Source: Cytophagales bacterium
GTDB taxonomy: Bacteria > Bacteroidota > Bacteroidia > Cytophagales > Spirosomataceae
Reading direction: 5' to 3'
Assembly: GCA_004292855.1 (NCBI GenBank)
Contig: RDXN01000033.1
Span: forward strand, 62,001-126,000
DNA: 64,000 bases
Below the pieces are notes generated by a model. It worked only from the letters and a program-made list of their open reading frames with translations. It had not been told where the DNA came from and searched no databases. Every line of letters begins with the position of its first letter. The stretch's first letter is position 1. This document shows positions 35,457-43,350 of this stretch, piece after piece. A program made the position numbers and the translations under genes.

Positions 35457-36134
35457 TCAAAATGCGTCCGAGTTACCCCTGAACATAGCCAAAAGGGTTT
35501 GGAGGCAAATGTAAAAATCGAAATGCAGCGACGACCGCTTTATGTAGAACAGATCGTACCGTAAGCGTTGCTGCATCGTGTGCGTTGTTTGAACAGCTCC
35601 CCGGCACCCGCGAATCTGGGCTAGTCCTGTAAGACCCGGACGGGCACGGTAGCGTTGTGGGTAGGTGGGCAGCGTTTCCCAATATTGGGCGTCCAGAGGA
35701 ATCGGGTGGGGGCGCGGACCAACAATGCTCATCTCGCCCAGCAGTACGTTCAGGATTTGGGGTAACTCGTCCAGATTGGTCCGGCGCAGAAAACGGCCCA
35801 GGGGCGTCACACGGTCGTCGTTACGCAGGGTTTGGCGGAAACTGCCACCCGGCGCGTCGTGATACATCGTTCGGAACTTGAAGCAGCGAAACGGTTGTCC
35901 GCCCCAGCCGGTGCGCGTCTGGATAAACAAAATTGGCCCCGACGACGTCAGCCGGATCAAAAGCCCGATCAACACGCCCAACCAACTGAATAGAAATACA
36001 ACAGAGAGCAGGGCCACCACAAAGTCGAAGACGCGCTTACCGGGATGTTCCGGTAGGGGGGGCGAGACCCGTGTTGGCACCGGCAAGTAGGGTGGACTGT
36101 GCCGAAGGATAGGTTTTACGAGTTCAGATACCAT
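35457..36134 (-). CDS. Initiating sugar-1-phosphate transferase
   Basis: A 225-residue polyisoprenyl-phosphate sugar-1-phosphate transferase (WcaJ/PglC/WbaP C-terminal type). KRVFDFVVALLSVVFLFSW is the single membrane segment. CFKFRTMYHDA, RRTNLDELPQILNVLLGEMS, IVGPRPHPI and the terminal FYICLQTLLAMF complete the family pattern. It starts each repeat unit by loading the first sugar phosphate onto undecaprenyl phosphate. It sits between the Wzc kinase and the flippase. Confidence 0.94.
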   Translation of the reverse strand: MVSELVKPILRHSPPYLPVPTRVSPPLPEHPGKRVFDFVVALLSVVFLFSWLGVLIGLLIRLTSSGPILFIQTRTGWGGQPFRCFKFRTMYHDAPGGSFRQTLRNDDRVTPLGRFLRRTNLDELPQILNVLLGEMSIVGPRPHPIPLDAQYWETLPTYPQRYRARPGLTGLAQIRGCRGAVQTTHTMQQRLRYDLFYIKRSSLHFDFYICLQTLLAMFRGNSDAF

Positions 36135-36150
36135 TGTTTATCACACATTA

Positions 36151-38487
36151 TTAGGGTCGTAACTTAAACATGCTCTGCTTCTTCTCCTGCTTCCCATACA
36201 CATACGTATTCTTCGAGAGGTAACTATAGTAGTTGGCCTCGCCTTCGCCTACGGCGTTCAGAATGACGTTGAGATTAGGAAACCGGCGTTCGCGATACAA
36301 CATGTCGATCATTTTCAGATACTGCTTGGGCGTAACGTTATGACGGACAATGTAGAGCGTGGTATCGGCAAACGGGGCAATTAATTGGGCGTCGGTCACC
36401 AGACCAATCGGGGGAGCGTCGATTACCACGTAGTCGTAGCGTTCGCGCAATTCCGCAATTAGTTGAGCAAGTCGGGGGCTACCCAGCAACTCCGATGGAT
36501 TGGGTGGAATTGGCCCACTCGGAATAATGAAATAATTGTCGTTGATAGGCCGCACAATCTCGTCGATGGTGCTTTCGCCAATGAGGTAGTTGCTCAGGCC
36601 CGCGCTATTGGTGAAGTTGAGCGAATCGCGCAGTTTGGGCTTGCGCAGGTCCATTTCCAGAATCACCGTGCGGGCGTTCATCAACCCCAAACTAGCCCCC
36701 AAATTAAGCGATAGGAACGATTTGCCTTCGCCGTTGATGCTTGAGGTGAACAGCAATACCTGGGATTTCTCGTCGCGATTTCGCAAGAAGTTCAGGTTGG
36801 TGCGCAAACTCCGAATCTGTTCGGCAATTACCGAGTTTTCGCGGTCACTTACCACGAGCGACTCGGGTTGCCGCTTTCGAATGATCTCGCCCAAAATAGG
36901 AGCCTGTGTGGTCTCTTCCACCTCCGACCGGCGGATAACCCGGTTATTGATGGCGTCGCGGCCGGCCATTACGCCAACAGGGAACAGCAGGCCAAGCAGG
37001 CCGAAAAGCACATAAATAAGCGGCTTGTTGGGCTTCACGGGCTTGGCATCGCTGCGAGCTGCATCGACAATGCGTGAGTCGGAAATGGTGGCGGCATACG
37101 AAACGGCGGTTTCCTCACGCTTGGTGAGCAAGTAGGTGTACAGGTCGTTTTTGATAGCCTGTTGCCGCGAAATGTTCATCAGCACGCGCTCCTTAACCGG
37201 AATGGCTTTAATAGCGTTTTCGATCTCCTGATTCGTGCTGCTGAACTGCTCTTTAGCCGTGGTAAGCATCATGCGCATGGTTCGCACGTTGTCGCTGATG
37301 CTCACTTTCACCGACTTAATCTGCTCATCAAGGGCTCTAACAAGCGGGTTTTGCTCGGGCACCGTTTGGAGTAATTCGGTACGCTGGGCTTCGAGGGCGT
37401 TGGCCTCCTGAATCAGTTTGAGCAACGTCGGATCATTGAGACCCACGGTGGCCGGGGCACCATTGCGGTTGCCGGGTTGCGATTTCAGGTAGTCTTCCAG
37501 TTCGCCTAGCGCGGCCAACTGTACCGACACCCCACCCAATTCGGAATCGTTGCGTTGTACGGTTTCCAGAAAGCTCTTTGCCTGCGTGCTCAGGTCCGTA
37601 ATGCCCTGCGCCGACTTATACCGTTCCACGTTTTTCTCGACCGTTTCCAACTCACGGGCGACGAGTTTGAGCCGGTCTTCGATAAAGGTAAGCGTGTTGG
37701 AAGCTACCCGGTTTTTGTCGTTGACAGCGGCCTGATTGTACTCGTCGATAAGCTTGTTCAAAATCACCTCGCCCTTGTCGGGCACGGGCGTTTCGATAGA
37801 CAGCGCGATAACGGTTGAGGCTTTGCTGGTTGGTTCGGCTTTCAGCACGCGTAACACATTCGTGACGGTTTCGGTGGGCGTGGCTACGCGCACAAACACA
37901 GGTTCGGTTTCGGCATTGACCTGCACACGCGGGAACACCCGCATACGCCCATAAATGGTTTGAACACTGGCGTTAACCGGATACGCATGCCCGTCGATCC
38001 GAACGGTCTGGGCATTGTCGAAGGTAATTTTGATGGGGTCTTCTGCCTGATACAGCGCGGGCGTGGGCGACTCTATGACGAGCCAGATAGGCGATTTTTG
38101 GTACACTTCGCGCATACCAAACGAGGTTTCCTGGAAGTACGCAATGTTGAGATGTAACTGATCGACTACACGCCCCATGAGCGTGTACGATTTGAGAATC
38201 TCGGTTTCGTTCTCCATTATTTTCTTGGGCGCGAAAATCTCAAGTTCTTTCATCATATTGTCGGTGTCGAGACCTTTTTTCTCGTCCTTGATGAGCAAAC
38301 TCGCTTTGCTGGTGTACGTGGGGGCCTGATAAAGCAGGTACACATAGGCACCTGCCAGCACCAAACCAACCGACAGCAAAAACCAGGGCCATTGCCGGGC
38401 ATACCGCATGAGCGTTGACCGCAAACTGGACCCATCAGTATCGAGCACCTGATAAGGAATATAACTGTAGTTGGGGTTATTAGCCAT
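36151..38487 (-). CDS. Wzc-type polysaccharide co-polymerase and tyrosine autokinase
   Basis: A 778-residue inner-membrane protein controlling chain length and export. A Wzz/G-rich N-terminal half with two membrane helices (about 35-55 and 480-505) and a long periplasmic coiled-coil region is followed by a cytoplasmic BY-kinase domain. The kinase has Walker A SSINGEGKSFLSLNLG, Walker A-prime VILEMDLRKPK and Walker B VVIDAPPIGLVTDA. The C-terminal tail contains a Tyr cluster (ANYYSYLSKNTYVYG) for autophosphorylation. The opposing phosphatase is the CpsB-like gene at 27127. The Wza exporter gene lies 18 bases upstream. Confidence 0.95.
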   Translation of the reverse strand: MANNPNYSYIPYQVLDTDGSSLRSTLMRYARQWPWFLLSVGLVLAGAYVYLLYQAPTYTSKASLLIKDEKKGLDTDNMMKELEIFAPKKIMENETEILKSYTLMGRVVDQLHLNIAYFQETSFGMREVYQKSPIWLVIESPTPALYQAEDPIKITFDNAQTVRIDGHAYPVNASVQTIYGRMRVFPRVQVNAETEPVFVRVATPTETVTNVLRVLKAEPTSKASTVIALSIETPVPDKGEVILNKLIDEYNQAAVNDKNRVASNTLTFIEDRLKLVARELETVEKNVERYKSAQGITDLSTQAKSFLETVQRNDSELGGVSVQLAALGELEDYLKSQPGNRNGAPATVGLNDPTLLKLIQEANALEAQRTELLQTVPEQNPLVRALDEQIKSVKVSISDNVRTMRMMLTTAKEQFSSTNQEIENAIKAIPVKERVLMNISRQQAIKNDLYTYLLTKREETAVSYAATISDSRIVDAARSDAKPVKPNKPLIYVLFGLLGLLFPVGVMAGRDAINNRVIRRSEVEETTQAPILGEIIRKRQPESLVVSDRENSVIAEQIRSLRTNLNFLRNRDEKSQVLLFTSSINGEGKSFLSLNLGASLGLMNARTVILEMDLRKPKLRDSLNFTNSAGLSNYLIGESTIDEIVRPINDNYFIIPSGPIPPNPSELLGSPRLAQLIAELRERYDYVVIDAPPIGLVTDAQLIAPFADTTLYIVRHNVTPKQYLKMIDMLYRERRFPNLNVILNAVGEGEANYYSYLSKNTYVYGKQEKKQSMFKLRP

Positions 38488-38505
38488 GTTGTACTACTGG
38501 GTTAA

Positions 38506-39351
38506 CTAACGACTTGTGATGATAATAGCAATGAACGACAGCGCACTTAGAATGGTCGGGGCTAATTGGTAAAACTGGCTCGCATTGCTGATGCGGGCTT
38601 TGCCAGGCTCTACGTACACAACATCGTTCGGGTGCAAATAATAATACGGCGACCGGAACAAATCGCGACTCGTAAGGTCAATTCGGGCGAAGACTTTCTC
38701 GCCGTTTTCTTCCCGAATTACGAGCACGTTTTCGCGCCGTCCGTAAATGGTAATGTCGCCTGCCAAACTCAGAGCTTCGAGCAGGGTAATCTGATCATTG
38801 GGCACCGTAAACAGTGAGGGGCGGGCTACCTCGCCCAACACCGACACCCGGAACGTTAGGTTACGCACGTTTACGGTGGGTTCTTTCAGATACGTTTTCA
38901 GTTTCTCGCGAATTAGTTTGGCCGCATCCGAAACGGTCAGGCCTCCTACTTTTTGTATTCCGATTAGGGGCAAATCGACCTGACCATCGGGAAGAACCAA
39001 ATAACCCGGTGCTTCGGGCAGGCCGTTTACGTTCGATTGCAGGCTGTTCCGGGTTGCACTGGCCATCGACATAGGCGTGTAGGGATTAAACATCACCGAG
39101 GCCTCGGGGTTCAGGCTGCTTACCTGAATCGACAAAACATCACTCGGTTTTATAGTTGGAATGTACGTATCGGGCATAGCAACCCGATTGGTACTGCCGA
39201 GAGCCACATTAGGGCCGCTCTGAAAATACGTAATCTTTTGCGCCGACAAGCACCCAGTCAATATCGCGTGTAGGCCAGCAACACACAACAAAAGGATCGT
39301 TCGTGTACGCGTGGGTCCGACAAAATTCTTGTTGTATTTAACGTTTATCAT
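38506..39351 (-). CDS. Wza-type polysaccharide export lipoprotein
   Basis: Outer-membrane export protein of 281 residues from ATG 39351; the frame opens at TTG 39429, but only the later start gives a proper leader. The lipobox is LTGC after a hydrophobic helix. The Poly_export domain shows in PSDVLSIQVSSLNPEA and GYLVLPDGQVDLPLIG. An SLBB-type domain follows (FRVSVLGEVARPS, ITLLEALSLAGD), and a C-terminal hydrophobic helix spans the membrane. It forms the outer-membrane channel with the Wzc protein. First gene of the reverse-strand export operon. Confidence 0.93.
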   Translation of the reverse strand: MINVKYNKNFVGPTRTRTILLLCVAGLHAILTGCLSAQKITYFQSGPNVALGSTNRVAMPDTYIPTIKPSDVLSIQVSSLNPEASVMFNPYTPMSMASATRNSLQSNVNGLPEAPGYLVLPDGQVDLPLIGIQKVGGLTVSDAAKLIREKLKTYLKEPTVNVRNLTFRVSVLGEVARPSLFTVPNDQITLLEALSLAGDITIYGRRENVLVIREENGEKVFARIDLTSRDLFRSPYYYLHPNDVVYVEPGKARISNASQFYQLAPTILSALSFIAIIITSR

Positions 39352-40078
39352 CACGGTGTTTGTACTTGGTACCACTAAAGGAACGGTCAATTGCCCTTCA
39401 CTATCTACCGTTGGATTGATACCGACCAACTAACTTGCCTACCCTAACAAAATTACTAAACAATGGAATGGTCCGGTGCCAGTTTCGATAGGTTATTGAC
39501 AACCAAAATCGTGCTAGGCTCTTTCAGCAGTTTTACCTACTAAAGAAGACGAATAAAACCGATAAAGTAACTGATTACTGATGATATGGGTGTCCTGCAA
39601 TTTCTGGCAATGGTGCGCTTAAATGACTAACGGACAACTTTTTGCGTAGATAGAGAAATGCAAAAATAAACGACAAATTAATGCTTCCCAAAAACGATGT
39701 CGGTGAGGATAAAATACGGGTATAATTAAAGTAACAAAATTTAAGCGGATAGTAAGATTGTAAAAATAACTAACAAAAAACATCTAATCATACATAAGCA
39801 AAAAGTGTGCCCCAGTCGTTGAATTACAGCAAGTTGTTGGTACGCTCAGGCAGCAGATGATTTTTTTATTAAATCGAATCAACTGGCCTTTACGAATTAG
39901 AAACCAGTCTGTTGGATGTATAATTGCCCAAAAGTTGATAGAAGAAACCGAGCTTTGATCTTATTTTAAGAATGACCCCACCCACATCTGGCAGTCTTAT
40001 GAATCGAAGGAACATTTTGGCACATCGCTTGCGACTAAGCGGTATATCCCCTCATTTTGTTATCACTGTAACCTACTT
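39352..40078. other. Long AT-rich intergenic region
   Basis: About 727 bases separate the divergent wza and carbamoyltransferase genes. The stretch is clearly more AT-rich than its surroundings and has no convincing reading frame. A reverse-strand TAATTTTG at 39448-39455 matches the Bacteroidota minus-7 box and could serve wza with a leader of about 100 bases. No clear forward promoter, riboswitch or terminator was recognised. A long untranslated leader for the export operon is possible. Confidence 0.55.
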
Positions 40079-41773
40079 ATGCGTGTATTGGGAGTTCATT
40101 TTGGTCATGACAGTTGCGCAGCACTGATTGTAGATGGCCGTATTGTGGTTGATGTTCAGGAAGAACGCTTCGTCCGAATTAAACATTACGCCGGTATGCC
40201 GTTCAAATCGGTCGAGCAATGTTTGAAACTGGGTGGCATCACCATGGAGGATATCGACGCGATTGCGGTTTCGTCGGATCAACAGTTGTCGGAGCTTAAT
40301 TTTCTGTTTGAGTTTCCTGTGGGGATGGAACAGAAAAAATCGAAGCAGCGGCAACTGCTTGAGTTTGTTCGCAGTAAGCAAAAGCAACGAATTCAGAAGC
40401 AGGGCCTGCCGCTCTATATGAAGCGGTTTGAGGTAAGCCCACACACGAAGGTTTTCAACGTAAATCACCACCTGGCCCACGCGGCTTCGGCTTATTACAC
40501 AAGCGGAACCTCCGACAAACAACTCATTATCACCGCCGACGGTATGGGCGATGGTCTGTCGTTGTGCGTGTATCGGGGCGAAAACGGCGAGATTACCCCC
40601 CTCCGGCAGTGGGGCACCGAAGGCTCGCTGGGCTGGTTCTACAGCAACGTAACCGAGGGCATTGGCTGGTGGCACGGCGATGGCGAAGGCAAAACAATGG
40701 GCCTCGCTCCCTACGGCAATCCCGACAATTGCCGGGGTGTACTGGCGGGTTTGTACCCCCGTTTTGAGAACGGCGAACTGGTGGAGCCGCACGACTTCGG
40801 GCAGGTGTACCTGTGGTTCGAGGCTAGTGTGTGCCAGTACCACCTCGACGAGTCGTATGCCATCGAAAAACTGGTGGCTCAATATGGCAAAGAAGACATC
40901 AGTGCCGAAGGGCAGCGGGTATTAGAAGAAGAAATGTTTAAAATCGTGTTTCCCTGGATGGAGCGCGAGAACGTGCAGGACATTAGCTGTGCGGGCGGTA
41001 TCTTCCTGAACGTGAAGCTCAATCAACACATCTGGGAGACAGGTAAGGTGCGCCGGCAGCACATTTTCCCGAACGCAGGCGACTCGGGCCTGGCGGTGGG
41101 TGCGGCTTTGTATGCCTGTCATCAGATGGACAAAAACACGCCCTACCCGGTGCTTGAGCAACTGTATTTCGGTAACGAATACACCAACGAAGAAATCAAA
41201 GACGTACTAGACCTGCGCAAGGTGAAATACACGTGGGTCGATGATCCCTCGAAGTATGCCGCCGAGCGACTGGCCGAGAATAAGATTGTAGCCTGGTTCC
41301 AGGGTAAAATGGAGAGCGGTCCGCGTGCGTTGGGTAACCGTTCGATTTTGATGAGCGCGAACCGCCCCGAAAACAAAGACCTGATCAACGCAAAGGTGAA
41401 GTTCCGCGAGGGGTTCCGGCCGTTCTGCCCGTCGATGTTGTGGGAGAAGAAGGACGATTACCTCGAAAACGCCCGCGACGAGTTTTTCATGATTACGAGC
41501 TTTACCTGCAAGCCCGAAAAACGCGACAAAGTGCCCGCCGTTGTCCACGCCGACAACACGCTGCGCCCGCAAACGGTAAAGAAGGATTTTAACGAGCGTT
41601 ACTGGAACCTGATCAACGAATTTGGCACTCTCACGGGCGAATACCTGGTCATGAACACCTCGTTCAACCTGATGGGTGAACCGATTATGAGCCACCCACG
41701 CGACGCCATCCGGTGTTTCTACGACAACGGCATGGATTGCCTTGTCATTGGCAACTACGTGCTGGAAAAATAA
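40079..41773 (+). CDS. Carbamoyltransferase (NodU/CmcH/TobZ family)
   Basis: A 564-residue O-carbamoyltransferase that makes carbamoyl-adenylate from carbamoyl phosphate and ATP and passes the carbamoyl group to a hydroxyl. The YrdC-less N-terminal Kae1-like domain shows GVHFGHDSCAALIVDG, VNHHLAHAASAYYTSG (iron-binding His pair) and ITADGMGDGLS. The C-terminal domain has GKMESGPRALGNRSILMSA and FRPFCPSML. Next to the capsule locus it probably carbamoylates a sugar of the polymer. It is divergent from the export genes, and a strong terminator follows. Confidence 0.93.
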   Translation: MRVLGVHFGHDSCAALIVDGRIVVDVQEERFVRIKHYAGMPFKSVEQCLKLGGITMEDIDAIAVSSDQQLSELNFLFEFPVGMEQKKSKQRQLLEFVRSKQKQRIQKQGLPLYMKRFEVSPHTKVFNVNHHLAHAASAYYTSGTSDKQLIITADGMGDGLSLCVYRGENGEITPLRQWGTEGSLGWFYSNVTEGIGWWHGDGEGKTMGLAPYGNPDNCRGVLAGLYPRFENGELVEPHDFGQVYLWFEASVCQYHLDESYAIEKLVAQYGKEDISAEGQRVLEEEMFKIVFPWMERENVQDISCAGGIFLNVKLNQHIWETGKVRRQHIFPNAGDSGLAVGAALYACHQMDKNTPYPVLEQLYFGNEYTNEEIKDVLDLRKVKYTWVDDPSKYAAERLAENKIVAWFQGKMESGPRALGNRSILMSANRPENKDLINAKVKFREGFRPFCPSMLWEKKDDYLENARDEFFMITSFTCKPEKRDKVPAVVHADNTLRPQTVKKDFNERYWNLINEFGTLTGEYLVMNTSFNLMGEPIMSHPRDAIRCFYDNGMDCLVIGNYVLEK

Positions 41774-41791
41774 CCGAAAAGCTCATGTTTA

Positions 41792-41820
41792 TGTAGGGCG
41801 GGTTTTCTACCCGCCCTACA
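41792..41820. terminator. Bidirectional hairpin between carbamoyltransferase and PhzF genes
   Basis: A perfect 12-base stem (TGTAGGGCGGGT, 41792-41803, with 41809-41820) and a 5-base loop. No long U-tract follows in either direction. The stop codon of the reverse-strand PhzF gene lies inside the right arm. Confidence 0.65.
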
Positions 41821-42613
41821 CCAGAATTTCACCCGTCAGGTAGAGCTTCACCTGCCCGGCAATCTCGACCCGGTCGTTGGGCTGGAGTTGGCAACGCAAA
41901 TCGCCCCCGCGCTTGGAAATTTGGCGGGCTGTCAGTTCGGTCTTTCCCAGTTTTTCGGCCCAATAGGGCACGAGCGTGGTGTGGGCCGAACCCGTCACGG
42001 GGTCTTCGTCGATACCCGACTGGGGCGCGAAAAACCGCGATATAAAATCGACGTCGTTACCGGGGGCCGTGGCAATGACGCCCCGTGCCGGTACGCTCGC
42101 CAACTCGCGAAAATCGGGGTCGAGTCCTTCCACTTCTTCCTGCGACGCATACACGAGCATGTAGTCGGTTTTACCTTTGTAGATTTCCACAGGTTTCCGG
42201 CCCAGGCTCGACAGCAGGGCGGGTGGCTGCACGTTGGCTTTGTGGATGGTATCAGCGGGGAAGTCCAGAACGAGCCAGTCGTTTGCTTCGCGCCGGACGG
42301 TCAGCTCGCCACTACGCGAGTCGAACCGGATCAGGTCGTCGGTGTTGGGGCGGGGTTCGAGGTTGAACACCACATAGGCTGTGGCGAGGGTGGCATGCCC
42401 GCACAAATCGACCTCCACGGCGGGCGTAAACCAGCGGATGTGATAGCGATTTGTGTCGGGGTTGTGAGTGTAGAAAGCCGTTTCGGCGAGGTTATTTTCG
42501 GTGGCTATTTGTTGCATGGTCTCGTCGGGGAGCCACTCGGTAAGGGGGCAAACGGCGGCAGGGTTGCCCGCAAAAAGCCGGTCGGTGAAGGCATCAAGTT
42601 GGTAAAGGCGCAT
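41816..42613 (-). CDS. PhzF-family isomerase-like protein
   Basis: A 265-residue PhzF/YddE-type protein with the diaminopimelate-epimerase fold. MRLYQLDAFTDRLFAGNPAAVCPL at the start, the catalytic Glu in TENNLAETAFY (about residue 45) and VDLCGHATLATAYVVF are all intact, as is DEDPVTGSAHTTLVPYW. PhzF isomerises a phenazine precursor, but most homologues have unknown substrates and no phenazine genes are present here. Confidence 0.92.
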   Translation of the reverse strand: MRLYQLDAFTDRLFAGNPAAVCPLTEWLPDETMQQIATENNLAETAFYTHNPDTNRYHIRWFTPAVEVDLCGHATLATAYVVFNLEPRPNTDDLIRFDSRSGELTVRREANDWLVLDFPADTIHKANVQPPALLSSLGRKPVEIYKGKTDYMLVYASQEEVEGLDPDFRELASVPARGVIATAPGNDVDFISRFFAPQSGIDEDPVTGSAHTTLVPYWAEKLGKTELTARQISKRGGDLRCQLQPNDRVEIAGQVKLYLTGEILV

Positions 42614-42622
42614 GGCAGAAAG

Positions 42623-42661
42623 CAGGTGACAGTGAACAGTGAGCAGCCAACAGTGAACAGA
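42623..42661. repeat. Single-sided run of CAGTGAACAG words
   Basis: Between the PhzF and HAD genes is a short run of CAGTGAACAG/AGTGAGCAG words like those of the large element at 56142, but without a matching complementary arm. It may be a half-element or a decayed copy. Confidence 0.45.
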
Positions 42662-42681
42662 AATGGCTTGAGGTGCTGTTG

Positions 42682-43350
42682 TTAGTAGTTGATTACTAGT
42701 TGATTAAGTTGAGATTCGGCGTTAATAAATGAGGGTAGAACCAAATTGGCCACCCCAAATTTAGGGTCGTTGAACTCAAAATCGGCAGGTACGGCCACGG
42801 TAATCATCCCGGCTGCGTGAGCCGATTTGAGGCCATTGCCCGAGTCCTCAAATGCCAAACACCGAGCCGGGTCGACGCCGAGTTTGTGGGCCACACCGAG
42901 ATACACGTCAGGAGCAGGTTTGTTGTGTGCTTCGAGGGTGGCCGAGTGCCAGGTAGTCAACAACGGACGAATGCTCAGTCGGTCGATCACCACCTCGATC
43001 AGGTGTATGGGTGAGGCCGACGCAATGGCCATGGGTATGCCCTTTTTATGAAAAAAATAGAGCACGTCGAGCGCACCGGGCATGGGCCCGGCTTTGCGGC
43101 CAATTTGCTCGTGCGCTCCGGCAATGATAGCCTCGCCAATCTCGACCCGCGACCGGATGGTTTCGTCCCACGGATGCCGCTCAAACCAGTACTCCACTAC
43201 GGAATCGGTGGGAAGCCCGGTGGTGAGCTTGCATTGGTCGTCGGTGAGGTGTAGCCCGACGGTCTCGAACACGCCAATCTCAACCTCGCGCCAGTGGGGT
43301 TCGGAGTCCACGAGGAGGCCGTCCATATCAAAAATCGCTGCCTGAATCAT
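42682..43350 (-). CDS. HAD-family sugar phosphatase (HxpB/YniC-like)
   Basis: A 222-residue haloacid-dehalogenase phosphatase with the small alpha-helical cap of subclass I. The nucleophile motif is FDMDGLLVDSEPHW, motif II is IASASP, motif III includes KPAPDVYLGVAHKLG and motif IV is CLAFEDSGNGLKSAHAAGM. The pattern is closest to hexitol/2-deoxyglucose-6-phosphatase-type proteins. It starts within the stop of the upstream spermidine-synthase-like gene (four-base overlap). Confidence 0.9.
   Translation of the reverse strand: MIQAAIFDMDGLLVDSEPHWREVEIGVFETVGLHLTDDQCKLTTGLPTDSVVEYWFERHPWDETIRSRVEIGEAIIAGAHEQIGRKAGPMPGALDVLYFFHKKGIPMAIASASPIHLIEVVIDRLSIRPLLTTWHSATLEAHNKPAPDVYLGVAHKLGVDPARCLAFEDSGNGLKSAHAAGMITVAVPADFEFNDPKFGVANLVLPSFINAESQLNQLVINY

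Noticed and set aside
28089-41773. Sugar-nucleotide synthesis genes expected in a capsule locus
   Set aside because: None was recognised between the transferases and export genes, so no such call is made.
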